From Palsa-513 sp050010595 (GTDB taxonomy: Bacteria > Actinomycetota > Thermoleophilia > Solirubrobacterales > Solirubrobacteraceae), in the NCBI GenBank assembly GCA_050010595.1, contig JBEKKS010000004.1, positions 62,001 to 126,000 on the forward strand: a DNA stretch of 64,000 nucleotides, read 5' to 3'. Each line of letters begins with the position of its first letter. Positions within the stretch are counted from its first letter, which is position 1. Both the position numbers and the translations under genes were made by a program. The notes beneath the pieces are model-generated. The model was not told the origin of the DNA. It worked only from the letters and a program-made list of their open reading frames with translations, and did not search any database. Of the stretch, positions 33,067 through 43,500 are shown piece after piece.

Positions 33067-33681
33067 ATGAACATCGAGACCTCCCAGCGCGACCCACTCG
33101 CCGGCGCCTGGGAGGCCCGCCGCTTGAACGAGAGCATCCTCTGCACGCTCGTGGCACGTGAGTGGCGCTGGCGTGGACGGTCGGCAGTCGAGCTCGCGCT
33201 TGGCCCGCGACCGGAGTGGCGACGCGAATCCGCCTGCGGTGCGTGGATCACCGAAGAGCGCGCCGGCCAGCGGCTGCGCGCGCTCGAAGAGCGTCTGCGC
33301 GAGGCCGAGCGCACGGTGCATGACTGCACGCCGATCGAAGCCGTTCCGACACCGCGACTGCGCTACGCGCTCGTCGCCCACGCGTCTGCGCTTGCCAGGC
33401 GCGGTAGCCGTGATCATCCGGAGTGCCTGCGCGCCGAGGCGCGCGTGCTCGAGGCAGAGGCTGCCGTGCGCGAGCAACTCGGAAGCGGTAGCGCGCAGAC
33501 CGTCGTTGCGGATCTCCGGATCGCTGCTCTGCGGCGCCGCTGGGAGGCGGTAGAGCGCTCCGAGCGCGCCACCGCAGCGCAGCGCGCGCTCGCCTTCAGC
33601 CGGCTCGTCGAAGCGGTGAGCCCCGAGATCCGCGTGCGGCGCGTCGCGCCCAGCGCGGAGCCCCGCCTGACGCCGCGTTAG
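33067..33681 (+). CDS. Hypothetical helical protein, 204 residues
   Basis: I do not recognise this family. It looks like an Arg/Glu-rich, mainly alpha-helical soluble protein with probable coiled-coil stretches (EERAGQRLRALEERLREAE; ALRRRWEAVERSERATAAQR). It has no signal peptide or membrane segment and no enzymatic motif. It is divergent from nucS with about 150 bases between starts, and its end overlaps the J-domain/TPR gene end by four bases. TAGCTTTC occurs shortly before both this ATG and the nucS GTG, perhaps as -10 regions. Confidence 0.65.
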   Translation: MNIETSQRDPLAGAWEARRLNESILCTLVAREWRWRGRSAVELALGPRPEWRRESACGAWITEERAGQRLRALEERLREAERTVHDCTPIEAVPTPRLRYALVAHASALARRGSRDHPECLRAEARVLEAEAAVREQLGSGSAQTVVADLRIAALRRRWEAVERSERATAAQRALAFSRLVEAVSPEIRVRRVAPSAEPRLTPR

Positions 33682-34937
33682 CCGACCGAGCGCCAGGCCG
33701 GGGGCAGGGCGCGCTGGCGCGCTTCGAGCATCCGGTCGCGCAGATCGAGCACCTCTTCGCCCGCACCCAGCTTTAGTGCGGTCTCGCAGGCGTCGAGGCA
33801 ATCACTCATGCGATCGGTGCGCGCGAGCGCGTGCGCGAGGCGCGCCCAGGCGTCGGTGGATTGCGGGTCGAGCCGCGTGGCCGCCTCGCAGGCCGAGACC
33901 TCACCGCCGAGGTCACCGCACAGCGACGCGGCAAGAGCCAGGTCGAGCAGGCCCTCGACGCTCGGGCGCAGTGCCTGAGCCTTACGCAAAGCCTCCGCCG
34001 CGCCGGCCGGATCGTGCAACCCGAGGCGCAGCCGCCCGAGCCGCTCCCACTCGCGGGCGTCGCCAGGCGCACGCTCGGCGGCGCGCGCGGCCGCCTCCGC
34101 GGCGAGGTCGATCGCGCCCATGTCCTCGTAGATCCGCGCTGCGAAGCGGTGCGCGGCCGGCCGGTCGCCGTCGACGCGGGCCCAATCCCGCACGGCGCGA
34201 CCCGCCGCCTCGAGATTGTCGGCTTGCCAGAACGCGAGCGTCATCAGGCGCAGCACGTTGACGTTCGTCGGATCGGCGTCGCGCGCGTAGATCAGACGCT
34301 GCGCGGCAAGTGCATAGTCGCCTTCGGCGAGGGCGTGAGCGGCAGCCGTCATGAAGCGTTCGAGACGATCGGCGCCGGCATCCGGCTTGGAGAAGTCGAC
34401 GAACCGCAGGCTGCCAGCCGGCACCGTCCGGACGCCGTGCGCGAACAGCACTCGCGCCCACTGCTGGACCTCCTCGCCGTCGCCGCTGAAATAGATACCC
34501 GTGACGCTGCCGACGCCCCATTCCGGGTAGCTCATGCAGCGGGCATAGCGGTGCACGACCGAGTGGTCCGGCAAGCGACTACCGAACGGATCGTGCTTGG
34601 CGCGATCCGCCGCCGCGTTGCGCGCGCGCTCGGCCTCCTCGTAGGCGCGCCGACCCTCCTCCTCGCGAGCCTGCCGAGTCGCCGCCGCAGAGGCCTTGAC
34701 CGCGCCGGCGGTGATCCGCCCGCCGCGCGAGCCCTCGGCGAGGCTCTCGAGCTCGTCCGCAGCGTCGTTGATCGCCTGGAGATGGCGCTGATGCTCATAC
34801 GCGCGACCGGGTGGGGCGATATCGGGATGCCAGCGCTTGGCCATCCGCCGGCGGGCAAGCCGCACGTCGCGCACGCCAAACGGCGGCTCGAGCTCGAGCA
34901 GCAGCATCGCCTGCTCCAAATCGAAGACGTTTGCCAT
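33678..34937 (-). CDS. J-domain-like and TPR repeat protein
   Basis: This is a 419-residue predicted co-chaperone or scaffold. The first 70 residues resemble a J domain: LLLELEPPFGVRDVRLARRRMAKRWHPDIAPPG contains the HPD tripeptide that stimulates Hsp70 (DnaK). A charged linker follows, then a small beta domain (GVGSVTGIYFSGDGEEVQQW to RFVDF), then at least five TPR-like helical pairs from about residue 190 to the end (AAQRLIYARDADPTNVNVLRLM; EAAARAAERAPGDAREWERL; AAEALRKAQALRPSVEGLLD). It is divergent from ettA, about 40 bases away. Its partner is unknown. Confidence 0.75.
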   Translation of the reverse strand: MANVFDLEQAMLLLELEPPFGVRDVRLARRRMAKRWHPDIAPPGRAYEHQRHLQAINDAADELESLAEGSRGGRITAGAVKASAAATRQAREEEGRRAYEEAERARNAAADRAKHDPFGSRLPDHSVVHRYARCMSYPEWGVGSVTGIYFSGDGEEVQQWARVLFAHGVRTVPAGSLRFVDFSKPDAGADRLERFMTAAAHALAEGDYALAAQRLIYARDADPTNVNVLRLMTLAFWQADNLEAAGRAVRDWARVDGDRPAAHRFAARIYEDMGAIDLAAEAAARAAERAPGDAREWERLGRLRLGLHDPAGAAEALRKAQALRPSVEGLLDLALAASLCGDLGGEVSACEAATRLDPQSTDAWARLAHALARTDRMSDCLDACETALKLGAGEEVLDLRDRMLEARQRALPPAWRSVG

Positions 34938-34976
34938 CAGCCGATCACGTTAGCTGAAGGCATCGGCTTCCCCCGT

Positions 34977-36650
<1,674 letters not shown>

Positions 36651-36677
36651 GCTGGGTGGTGTGGCCGCGCGTGCGTG

Positions 36678-36698
36678 GCCGGCGCTCTCGCCGGCTTT
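36678..36698 (+). terminator. Intrinsic terminator after ettA
   Basis: GCCGGCG-CTCT-CGCCGGC forms a perfect 7-base stem with a 4-base loop followed by TTT. It lies between the convergent ettA and HAD-phosphatase genes. Confidence 0.65.
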
Positions 36699-36707
36699 AG
36701 GCGCGTC

Positions 36708-37484
36708 CTATGACCCCAGGCGCGCATTCGCAAGCAACTCGGGCAGCGAGTGGGCATCGGGGAGAACGGCGTCGGCGTGCACGAGCTCTGCGGAGTCGTA
36801 GGGTCCCGTTGCCACCGCGATGACGCGCAGGCCGTCGGCGCGAGCGCAGGCGATGTCGAGTGGCGTGTCGCCGATGACCACCGTCTGCTCGCGCGGATAG
36901 GGCTTTGACGCGGTCCCCGCTCGTGCTCTTGCGATCGGGCCGAGCAGGTCGCGCTGCTCGGCGTCCGAGCCGAACGCTCCCTGCCTGGATGGGAAGTAGT
37001 GCCCGATGCCGGCGCGCTCGAGCTTGGTGCGCGCGATCGCCTCGTAGTTGCCGGTGAGCAGCGAGAGCTTGATCGCTGGATCCGCCGCGAGCGTGGCGAG
37101 TACCGCTGGAATGCCGGGGGCCAGGTTGGGCTCGAGGCTCGCCGGGCACAGCAAGTCGAACGCCGTGGCGCAAGCGGCGCGGAAGTCCTCGAGCGACGCG
37201 TCGAAGCGTCCCTCCGCCAGCCCGCACGCCGTCGCGAGATCACGCGCGATTTGGGTGTCGGTGCGGCCGGCCGCCGAGACGCGGTGCGCGCCGGGATCCT
37301 CGATGCCGTAGACGGAGACCAGCGCACCGAGAAGCGCGTGGCGGTGCGGCGCGCTGGCGCGGAGCAGCAGCGTTCCGTCGATGTCGAAGAGAAGGAGCGT
37401 GCCGGCATTCTCGCTGGCGGCGCCGAATATCCGTCCAGTGCCCCCTCCAGGAACGCGCTGACCGGGCGATCTCCCGAGAGGCAC
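36708..37484 (-). CDS. HAD-superfamily phosphatase, Gph/PGMB-like
   Basis: This is a haloacid-dehalogenase-fold hydrolase of about 258 residues that probably dephosphorylates a small phospho-metabolite. Motif I is LLFDIDGTLL with nucleophile Asp, motif II LLTGNY, motif III Lys in ASKPYPREQ, and motif IV VVIGDTPLDIACARA. The cap domain between motifs I and II is helical (class C1). The start is uncertain. GTG 37484 leaves 28 residues before the domain, while the frame extends to ATG 37538, which overlaps the start codon of the divergent pilin gene. It could be a phosphoglycolate phosphatase or beta-phosphoglucomutase relative. Confidence 0.8.
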   Translation of the reverse strand: MPLGRSPGQRVPGGGTGRIFGAASENAGTLLLFDIDGTLLLRASAPHRHALLGALVSVYGIEDPGAHRVSAAGRTDTQIARDLATACGLAEGRFDASLEDFRAACATAFDLLCPASLEPNLAPGIPAVLATLAADPAIKLSLLTGNYEAIARTKLERAGIGHYFPSRQGAFGSDAEQRDLLGPIARARAGTASKPYPREQTVVIGDTPLDIACARADGLRVIAVATGPYDSAELVHADAVLPDAHSLPELLANARLGS

Positions 37485-37536
37485 GCGCGCACGCTCGCCG
37501 GCTCGACAGGCGGTCGAGAGGGCTTTTGCAAACTGC

Positions 37537-39462
37537 ATGAACGGGCGCGGGCGGCCGAAAAAGATGGCAATGCGCGATGTCGATCACCGCTTCCACGCGG
37601 GCGCTAAGCGCCTGCTGTCCGCGTGCACTCGCGCTGGCGACGAGCGCGGCGACTCGTTGATCGAGGTCGTGATGGCTGCGCTGATCGTCGCGCTGCTTGC
37701 CGCCGCCGTGTTCACGGGCTTCAGCGCAGTCGCGAATATCCAGGGCGCCGAGCGCCATCAATCGGTCGCGATCAGCCTCGCCGACCAGGACGAGCAGCGC
37801 CTGAGCGGACTGTCGGTGCAGGAGCTTGTGGCGAGCGCGAGCGGGTCCTGCACGAGCACGGCCCCCGCCGACGGCAACGGCTGCTACACGCAGACAATCG
37901 ACAACGTGACCTACACGGTCACCTCGACGGCCAAGTTCTACTCGGCTTCGAGCGGCTCGCTCTCATGCTCGACCTCGGGCCCGGCGGCCAGCGCCGACTA
38001 CATCGCGACCACGTCCGAGGTGACTTGGGAGAGCGGCGGCAACGACAGGCGCGCGCCGGTCGAGGAGCACAGCCTGATCACGCCGACGAGCGGCGGACAG
38101 ATAGTCGCCTCAGTCCTCGACAGCACCGTCACGCCACATATCGGCGTCTCTGGCGCGACGGTGACCGTGACGGGCCCCGGGACCAGCACGGCGACGCAAA
38201 CGGCCACCACCGACATGAACGGCTGCGCTGTGTTCGTCGGCGTCACAGCCGGCAGCTACAACGTTTCTCTAAGCCTGCCGAGCCCGTACCTCAGCTACGG
38301 CGGAACCACAACTACATCGGTGAGCGTGACCAACGGCGGAACCGGTGAAGCGAGCTTCACGGCAGCCCAGGCCGCGACCGCCAATGCGACCTTCCAGACG
38401 ACGGTGAACGGCGGCCAGCCGACCGCAATCCAGTTCGACACGTTCTCGCTAGGGGCGACAAACCAGACCCCGGTCATGACGTTCGGCACGGCCGGCACCT
38501 ACGCGAGCCAGGTCAGCACGGGTGCAACGCTCTACCCGTACTTGAGCGGCTACGACGCCTATGCCGGCACCTGTACCGCCGATGACCCGGGCTCAACCCA
38601 CGACACGGCCTTTAGCCCCGCAGATGGCGGCACCGTCACGGGCGCGATCAGCGTGCCCTCGATGCTGCTCGCGCTCAGCACACAGAGCCCGGGCGGTACC
38701 CAAACGACCAACGTCGACGACACGAGCTCTTCGATCACCTACGCCCAGGGCAGCGGTTCGAGCAACGGATGGTTGTCGGCGAGCGGGCAGTCCTGGACCT
38801 CCGGCGACTACGACAACACCGAGAGCTACAGCGACATCGGCGGTAACTACGCGACGTTCACCTTCAGCGGGACGGGCATCGAGTGGATCACCTCGCTTGA
38901 CAGCAATCACGGCTACGCCGACGTCTACATCGACGGCACGCGTGTCAGCCAGAACGTCAACCTCTATGCCGCGAGCAAGTCCTACCAGCACGTCGGGTAC
39001 TCGACGAGCAGCCTCAGCAACGGCACGCACACGATCAAGATCGTCGTCGACGGGTCGCACGCCTACGGTTCGAGCGACTCATTTGTGCCGATCGACGAGT
39101 TCATCGTCACGGCGCCGGCCACGGCTGTCACCACGCCGGTCTCCGCGTGGCCGAGCGGCTGGACGATCTACAGCTACGACTCCTGCTCGACGCCGGTCGA
39201 GCGTACGGTGGCGACACCGACGCCGATCGACCCCGCAGGCACCTGGCTGACACCGGTCTACGCCCCCTACGGCAACTCGGTGCAGGTCTGCGTGGCAAAC
39301 ACGACCACCAACACGAACACCGGCACCGTGCCCTCGGGGTCGACCCAGCTATCCAACACCGACCTCACCGGCAGGACCACGACAGCGCTGGTACTGCCCA
39401 CGACATCTACCGCCACGAACTCCAACGCGGTCTTCGCCAACTCCGGGGCCTGCCCGGGATGA
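37537..39462 (+). CDS. Prepilin-like protein A1 with large secreted domain and CBM-like insert
   Basis: This is a 641-residue type IV pilin-like protein. Cleavage by a prepilin peptidase would fall in RG|DSLIEVV with Glu at +5, followed by a 20-residue hydrophobic helix (VMAALIVALLAAAVFTGF). The mature part is Ser/Thr/Gly-rich and extracellular. It includes a carboxypeptidase-regulatory-like Ig fold (ASVLDSTVTPHIGVSGATV, DMNGCAVFVGVTAG) and, at about residues 388-530, an inserted beta-sandwich (FSGTGIEWITSLDSNHGYAD, VYIDGTR) resembling a carbohydrate-binding module. It is paralogous to the gene at 41989, which lacks the insert. ATG 37564 is an alternative start. First gene of cassette 1; its stop overlaps the next gene. 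Confidence 0.82.
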   Translation: MNGRGRPKKMAMRDVDHRFHAGAKRLLSACTRAGDERGDSLIEVVMAALIVALLAAAVFTGFSAVANIQGAERHQSVAISLADQDEQRLSGLSVQELVASASGSCTSTAPADGNGCYTQTIDNVTYTVTSTAKFYSASSGSLSCSTSGPAASADYIATTSEVTWESGGNDRRAPVEEHSLITPTSGGQIVASVLDSTVTPHIGVSGATVTVTGPGTSTATQTATTDMNGCAVFVGVTAGSYNVSLSLPSPYLSYGGTTTTSVSVTNGGTGEASFTAAQAATANATFQTTVNGGQPTAIQFDTFSLGATNQTPVMTFGTAGTYASQVSTGATLYPYLSGYDAYAGTCTADDPGSTHDTAFSPADGGTVTGAISVPSMLLALSTQSPGGTQTTNVDDTSSSITYAQGSGSSNGWLSASGQSWTSGDYDNTESYSDIGGNYATFTFSGTGIEWITSLDSNHGYADVYIDGTRVSQNVNLYAASKSYQHVGYSTSSLSNGTHTIKIVVDGSHAYGSSDSFVPIDEFIVTAPATAVTTPVSAWPSGWTIYSYDSCSTPVERTVATPTPIDPAGTWLTPVYAPYGNSVQVCVANTTTNTNTGTVPSGSTQLSNTDLTGRTTTALVLPTTSTATNSNAVFANSGACPG

Positions 39463-40202
39463 GCAAGCTGCTCGCACGGCTGCGCGACGAGCGTGGCTTC
39501 ACCCTGATCGAGGTGCTGATCGCAACAATCGCCGGCCTGCTCGTCGCGGGGGCGGCGCTTGCGATCCTCGCCACCTCCTACCAGATGCTCGCCAATAACG
39601 CCGATCGCGTGGACGCCAACCAGCAGGGCCGCACCGCGATGCTCGAGATCGAGCAGCTGCTCAACTCGAGCTGCGTCGCGGGGCTCGGCGTCTCGCCGAT
39701 CGTCGGCGGTAGCTCGGCCGGATCTGGCGCGCCACCGAGCGGCGCCAACTCGATCACGTTCCTCAGCTCGCAGAGCGACCTGCCGACGACGCTGCCATAC
39801 GAGGAGGTCGTGTCGCTGAGCGGCTCGGGCGCGCTCCAGCTGCAGACCTACACAAACCCGAGCGGCTCGGAGCCTGACTGGATCTTCCCCACGACCGCCA
39901 CGACGACCGCCACGCTCGTCAGTCACGCCGGACTGGTGCCAGGCACCTCGGCGATATTCCAGTACTACCCCTACAACTCCGACGGCACCGTTTCAAGCAG
40001 CGCAGATCAGCTGGTCGGCAACTACCTGCCCACCTCGAGCGCAGAGACAGTCGCCGGCGTCAAGATCCAGTTCGAGGCCGCACCCACCGACGGCGTGACG
40101 CGGGCGGGCGGCAACGTCGACTTCTCCGATCAGGTCAACCTGAGCTTGACTCCTGCGTCGAGCACGGGCAGCTCGTCGGGAACCCCGGAGCCATGCACGT
40201 GA
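39459..40202 (+). CDS. Prepilin-like protein B1 (PilW/minor pseudopilin type)
   Basis: This is a 247-residue prepilin with the textbook motif DERG|FTLIEVLIATIAGLLVAGAALAILATS: Glu +5 and a hydrophobic N-terminal helix. The helix continues as ADRVDANQQGRTAMLEIEQLLNSSCV, typical of PilW-like minor pilins. The C-terminal part is a beta-rich globular domain with Ser/Gly/Thr-rich loops. It starts with ATG 39459 overlapping the A1 stop (ATGA) and its end overlaps the C1 start by ten bases, so the three genes are translationally coupled. It is paralogous to the B2 gene at 43497. Confidence 0.88.
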   Translation: MSKLLARLRDERGFTLIEVLIATIAGLLVAGAALAILATSYQMLANNADRVDANQQGRTAMLEIEQLLNSSCVAGLGVSPIVGGSSAGSGAPPSGANSITFLSSQSDLPTTLPYEEVVSLSGSGALQLQTYTNPSGSEPDWIFPTTATTTATLVSHAGLVPGTSAIFQYYPYNSDGTVSSSADQLVGNYLPTSSAETVAGVKIQFEAAPTDGVTRAGGNVDFSDQVNLSLTPASSTGSSSGTPEPCT

Positions 40203-41839
40203 TCGCCCGCCGAACGGCTGAGCGCCTCGCCGGCGAGCGCGGCTTCAGCATGGCCGTCGCCGTCTTCGTGATGTTCGTCTCGTCGCTGCTGATGTATGCC
40301 GCCGTTGACGCGGTCACCGGCGACGTCCTACCCGTTCGGACCTCGCTTGATCAGAATCGCGCGCTCCAGGCAGCGTACGCCGGACTGTCGGCCTACCGCC
40401 AGCAGCTGCAGCTCAACTCGCAGTACTGGGATACGTGCCCGACCGTGACGAATGCGACCGTCCCGGGCTCCACCGACGACAACGCGACCGAGTACTACAG
40501 CTACTTCGAGCTGCCGGCGACGACTGCGCCGAGCAGCGACGACAAGTGCGACACGTCGGATCCAACCGGCACGCTGATCGAGGGCAACAATGTCGCATCG
40601 GGCTCGTTCCGCGTCGAGGTCACGGGCTCGTCGGGCAAGATCTCGCGCACGATCGTCGCGGAGTTCCGCCCGCCGTCGTTCCTCGACTACGTCTACTTCA
40701 CCGACTACGAGATGCCGGATCCGGCGCTCGACGGGTCAACCTGCTCGAGCTGGCTTACGGCCAACGGCTACACGGCGACCACTCCTCCCTATTACTGGAC
40801 GATCAAGAACGGCTCGATCGTTGGGCCGAGCCGCAACACCGCCTGCGGGTCAATCGAGTTCGTTAGCCAGGACTCGCTGCTCGGCCCGATGCACAGCAAC
40901 GACGAGCTAGAGATCTGCGGCAGCCCGACGTTTGGGCGCAGTGGCGAGGAGCCGCCGGACGCGGAGGAGACGCCGGGCACCTACGCAGCTTCAGGCTGTA
41001 CCGACAGCGCCCAATTCAAGACCCCCTCCGGGCAGCCGAACACGAGCGCCGGCACGCTCGCCGTGCCCCAAGACGACTCGTCGCTGGTGCAGATCGCGGA
41101 CGGGGGGAACTCCTCGCTGACGAACGGTTGCTCCGCGACCGCCGGCTGCGTGTTCACCGGACCGACGCGGATCGTTCTGAACGGCTCGAGCATCACGGTC
41201 ACGAACGCCTCCTACATGAGCGGCAACCAGACGCAGCTAACAGCGGGCTACCCGACCAACGGCGTGATCTATGTCCAGGATGGGTCGGGGAGCTGTCCCG
41301 CCTACAGCAACGGGTCACCCGCCTACCCGACCAGCGGCGCCTGCGGCAATGCAACGGTCTCCGGGCCGTACACCGAGTCGCTGACGATCGCGAGCGCCAA
41401 TGACGTGATCATCAATGGCAGCCTCACGACGGGAATGGACAGCAGCTATGAGCCGACCGGCAACGATTTCCTGGGGCTGATCGCGAACGATTTCGTGCGC
41501 ATCGCCCATCCCTGTGGCGAGCAGGGCGTGCCAAGCTACATCACGGACCAGTCCAATCCAACGGTCGACGCGGCGATCCTTGCGGTCAACCACTCGTTCA
41601 TCGTCGATAACTACAACTGTGGCTCGGCGCTCGGAACCCTGACCGTGGATGGAGCGATCGCCCAGAGCTTCCGCGGCGCGGTCGGCACGGCCGACGTCAA
41701 CGGCGGCACGTCCTCCGGCTACCTCAAGCAATACGAGTACGACGGCGCCCTCGCGGACGAGTCGCCGCCGTACTTCCTCAACCCGACCGGCGCCAACTGG
41801 GACCTGGTGCGGGAAACGGAGTGCGACACGCGCTGCTGA
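40193..41839 (+). CDS. PilX-like secreted protein C1
   Basis: This is a 548-residue protein with a prepilin-like N-terminus, GERGFSMAVAVFVMFVSSLLMYAAV, that lacks Glu at +5, as in PilX/GspK-type minor pilins. After RALQAAYAGLSAYRQQL comes a large extracellular beta-rich domain with cysteines in pairs. Blocks shared with its paralogue C2 (44237) are GPMHSND, GSPTFGR, AAILAVNHSFIVDNYNCG, LTVDGAIAQSFRGAVGT and a C-terminal ESPPYFLNPTGANWDLVRETECDTRC. The function of the large domain is not known. It could be a pilus-tip or cell-surface component. It ends cassette 1. Confidence 0.82.
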   Translation: MHVIARRTAERLAGERGFSMAVAVFVMFVSSLLMYAAVDAVTGDVLPVRTSLDQNRALQAAYAGLSAYRQQLQLNSQYWDTCPTVTNATVPGSTDDNATEYYSYFELPATTAPSSDDKCDTSDPTGTLIEGNNVASGSFRVEVTGSSGKISRTIVAEFRPPSFLDYVYFTDYEMPDPALDGSTCSSWLTANGYTATTPPYYWTIKNGSIVGPSRNTACGSIEFVSQDSLLGPMHSNDELEICGSPTFGRSGEEPPDAEETPGTYAASGCTDSAQFKTPSGQPNTSAGTLAVPQDDSSLVQIADGGNSSLTNGCSATAGCVFTGPTRIVLNGSSITVTNASYMSGNQTQLTAGYPTNGVIYVQDGSGSCPAYSNGSPAYPTSGACGNATVSGPYTESLTIASANDVIINGSLTTGMDSSYEPTGNDFLGLIANDFVRIAHPCGEQGVPSYITDQSNPTVDAAILAVNHSFIVDNYNCGSALGTLTVDGAIAQSFRGAVGTADVNGGTSSGYLKQYEYDGALADESPPYFLNPTGANWDLVRETECDTRC

Positions 41840-41988
41840 TTGCGCTGGGCGGCAACAAGCTGCTCGCATAGGACCCTCGTTGCGCCGGCATCGTCGGCGT
41901 CGCCCCACCTCTACGCCCGGACTGTGCGCCGGGGCTGCCGCGCCGTCGTCGGCGGTCGCCCAACTCAGAGGATCGGCATGGGGCGCCG

Positions 41989-43500
41989 ATGAACAACTGG
42001 ATGCTCGATCCCGCAAGCCGTGCGCGCGCGTACCGCCCCGGCGGGCGGCGCTTCGCGGCGCGGGCAGCCGGAGAGGCCGGGGACACGATGATCGAGGTGG
42101 TAGTGGCAACGCTGATCGTCGCGCTCGTCGCGGCGGCGATCTTCACCGGGTTGAGCTCGGTGGCGGACATCTCGGGCGCGCAGCGCCACCAGGTCCAGGC
42201 GAACGCGCTCGCGCAGCAGGACGAGGAGCGCCTTCGCGGGCTGAACGTGACGACGCTCGCGGCGACAGAGCCCTCGAGCTCCGGGTGCACGACGCTGGCA
42301 AACGCCGCGGCGTACGGCAACGCGTGCTACACGCAGACGACCGACAACGAGACCTACACGATCCAGTCGACCGCGACATTCGTCTCGGCGGCAAACGGTG
42401 CCACCTCGTGCTCCTCAGGCGGCACCGCTACCGCCGACGACATCGAGACCGCCTCGTCGGTCACCTGGGGCAACGGCTCCAATGATGGGCGCAAGCCCGT
42501 GATCGAGCACAGCCTGATCGCGCCACCTGCAGGCGGCTCGCTGATCGCCAGCGTCACCGCCAGCAGCAGCTCCCCGATCGCCGGGGCCACCATCTCGGTC
42601 GCAAGCAGCTCAGGGGGAGGCACGCAGACGATCAACACCGACAGCAACGGCTGCGCGGTATTCGGCGGCCTCGCCGACGGCTACTACACCGTGAGCGTGT
42701 CCGACAGCGGCTACCTCGCCGAAAACGCGAGCCAGTCCTACGACGTCGTGCCGGGCACGACGACGACGGCCAGCTTCAACCTCGGCCTGCCGGGGACGCT
42801 CACCGCCAACTTCACGACGGCGGTGCTCGGCGTCTCGAAAGCGATCCCCTGGGACACGTTCTCGATCGCCGACTACGCCAACAACAACGTCGTCCCGTTG
42901 CTCGGACCCTACGGCACCGTAGCCACCCTTTCACCGCCCACGACCGCGACCGTGAGCTCGGCCAGCCAAACGCTCTACCCAACGACCTACTACGCCTACG
43001 CGGGGAACTGCACCGCCGATGACCCGGGAGCGACCATCGATCCGACCGCGACCGTGCCGGCCGCTAGCACCCAGGCCAACGGCGCCACCGTCACGGTGAC
43101 GGTCCCGTCCGTGCTGCTTCAGCTGGAAACCACGTACCACACGGTACTCACGCAATTGACGACGCCAACGTACGCGACTCTTCCCTACACGGTGTCCACG
43201 TATGACTCGTGCCCGACGGCCGTGTCCCGCGTTACGGGCAAACCAGCGGCGACAACCGACAGCGCCTTGACCAACGGCTGGACGACGGTGTACCCAGTCC
43301 CTGCGCCGTACGGCGCATCGATGCAGGTCTGCTTTTACAACGCGACGACGAACACAAACACCGGGGCACTGCCGTCGGGCTCGACACAGATCTCAAACAC
43401 GAGCATGAGCGGGTCGACGGCCACCACGCTGCAGCTCACCACGACGAGCAGCGCCGTAGGGGCAAATGCAGTGTTCTCAAACAGGGGTGCGTGCCCGTGA
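41989..43500 (+). CDS. Prepilin-like protein A2
   Basis: This is a 503-residue paralogue of A1. The prepilin region is EAG|DTMIEVVVATLIVALVAAAIFTGL, with the same unusual Asp at +1 and Glu at +5. The following helix (ISGAQRHQVQANALAQQDEERLRGL) aligns with A1. The secreted part shares the TSYNGCAVFGGL-type regulatory fold, the PTTYYAYAGNCTADDPG block and the C-terminal TTNTNTGALPSGSTQISNT. It lacks the CBM-like insert of A1, which accounts for nearly all of the length difference. Cassette 2 begins about 150 bases after cassette 1. Its stop overlaps B2 by GTGA. Confidence 0.82.
   Translation: MNNWMLDPASRARAYRPGGRRFAARAAGEAGDTMIEVVVATLIVALVAAAIFTGLSSVADISGAQRHQVQANALAQQDEERLRGLNVTTLAATEPSSSGCTTLANAAAYGNACYTQTTDNETYTIQSTATFVSAANGATSCSSGGTATADDIETASSVTWGNGSNDGRKPVIEHSLIAPPAGGSLIASVTASSSSPIAGATISVASSSGGGTQTINTDSNGCAVFGGLADGYYTVSVSDSGYLAENASQSYDVVPGTTTTASFNLGLPGTLTANFTTAVLGVSKAIPWDTFSIADYANNNVVPLLGPYGTVATLSPPTTATVSSASQTLYPTTYYAYAGNCTADDPGATIDPTATVPAASTQANGATVTVTVPSVLLQLETTYHTVLTQLTTPTYATLPYTVSTYDSCPTAVSRVTGKPAATTDSALTNGWTTVYPVPAPYGASMQVCFYNATTNTNTGALPSGSTQISNTSMSGSTATTLQLTTTSSAVGANAVFSNRGACP

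Noticed and set aside
33831..34976. Long plus-strand open frame in front of ettA that would extend EttA to 939 residues
   Set aside because: It is exactly antisense to the J-domain/TPR gene, is Arg/Ala/Gly-rich without domains, and EttA proteins are about 555 residues, which ATG 34977 gives.
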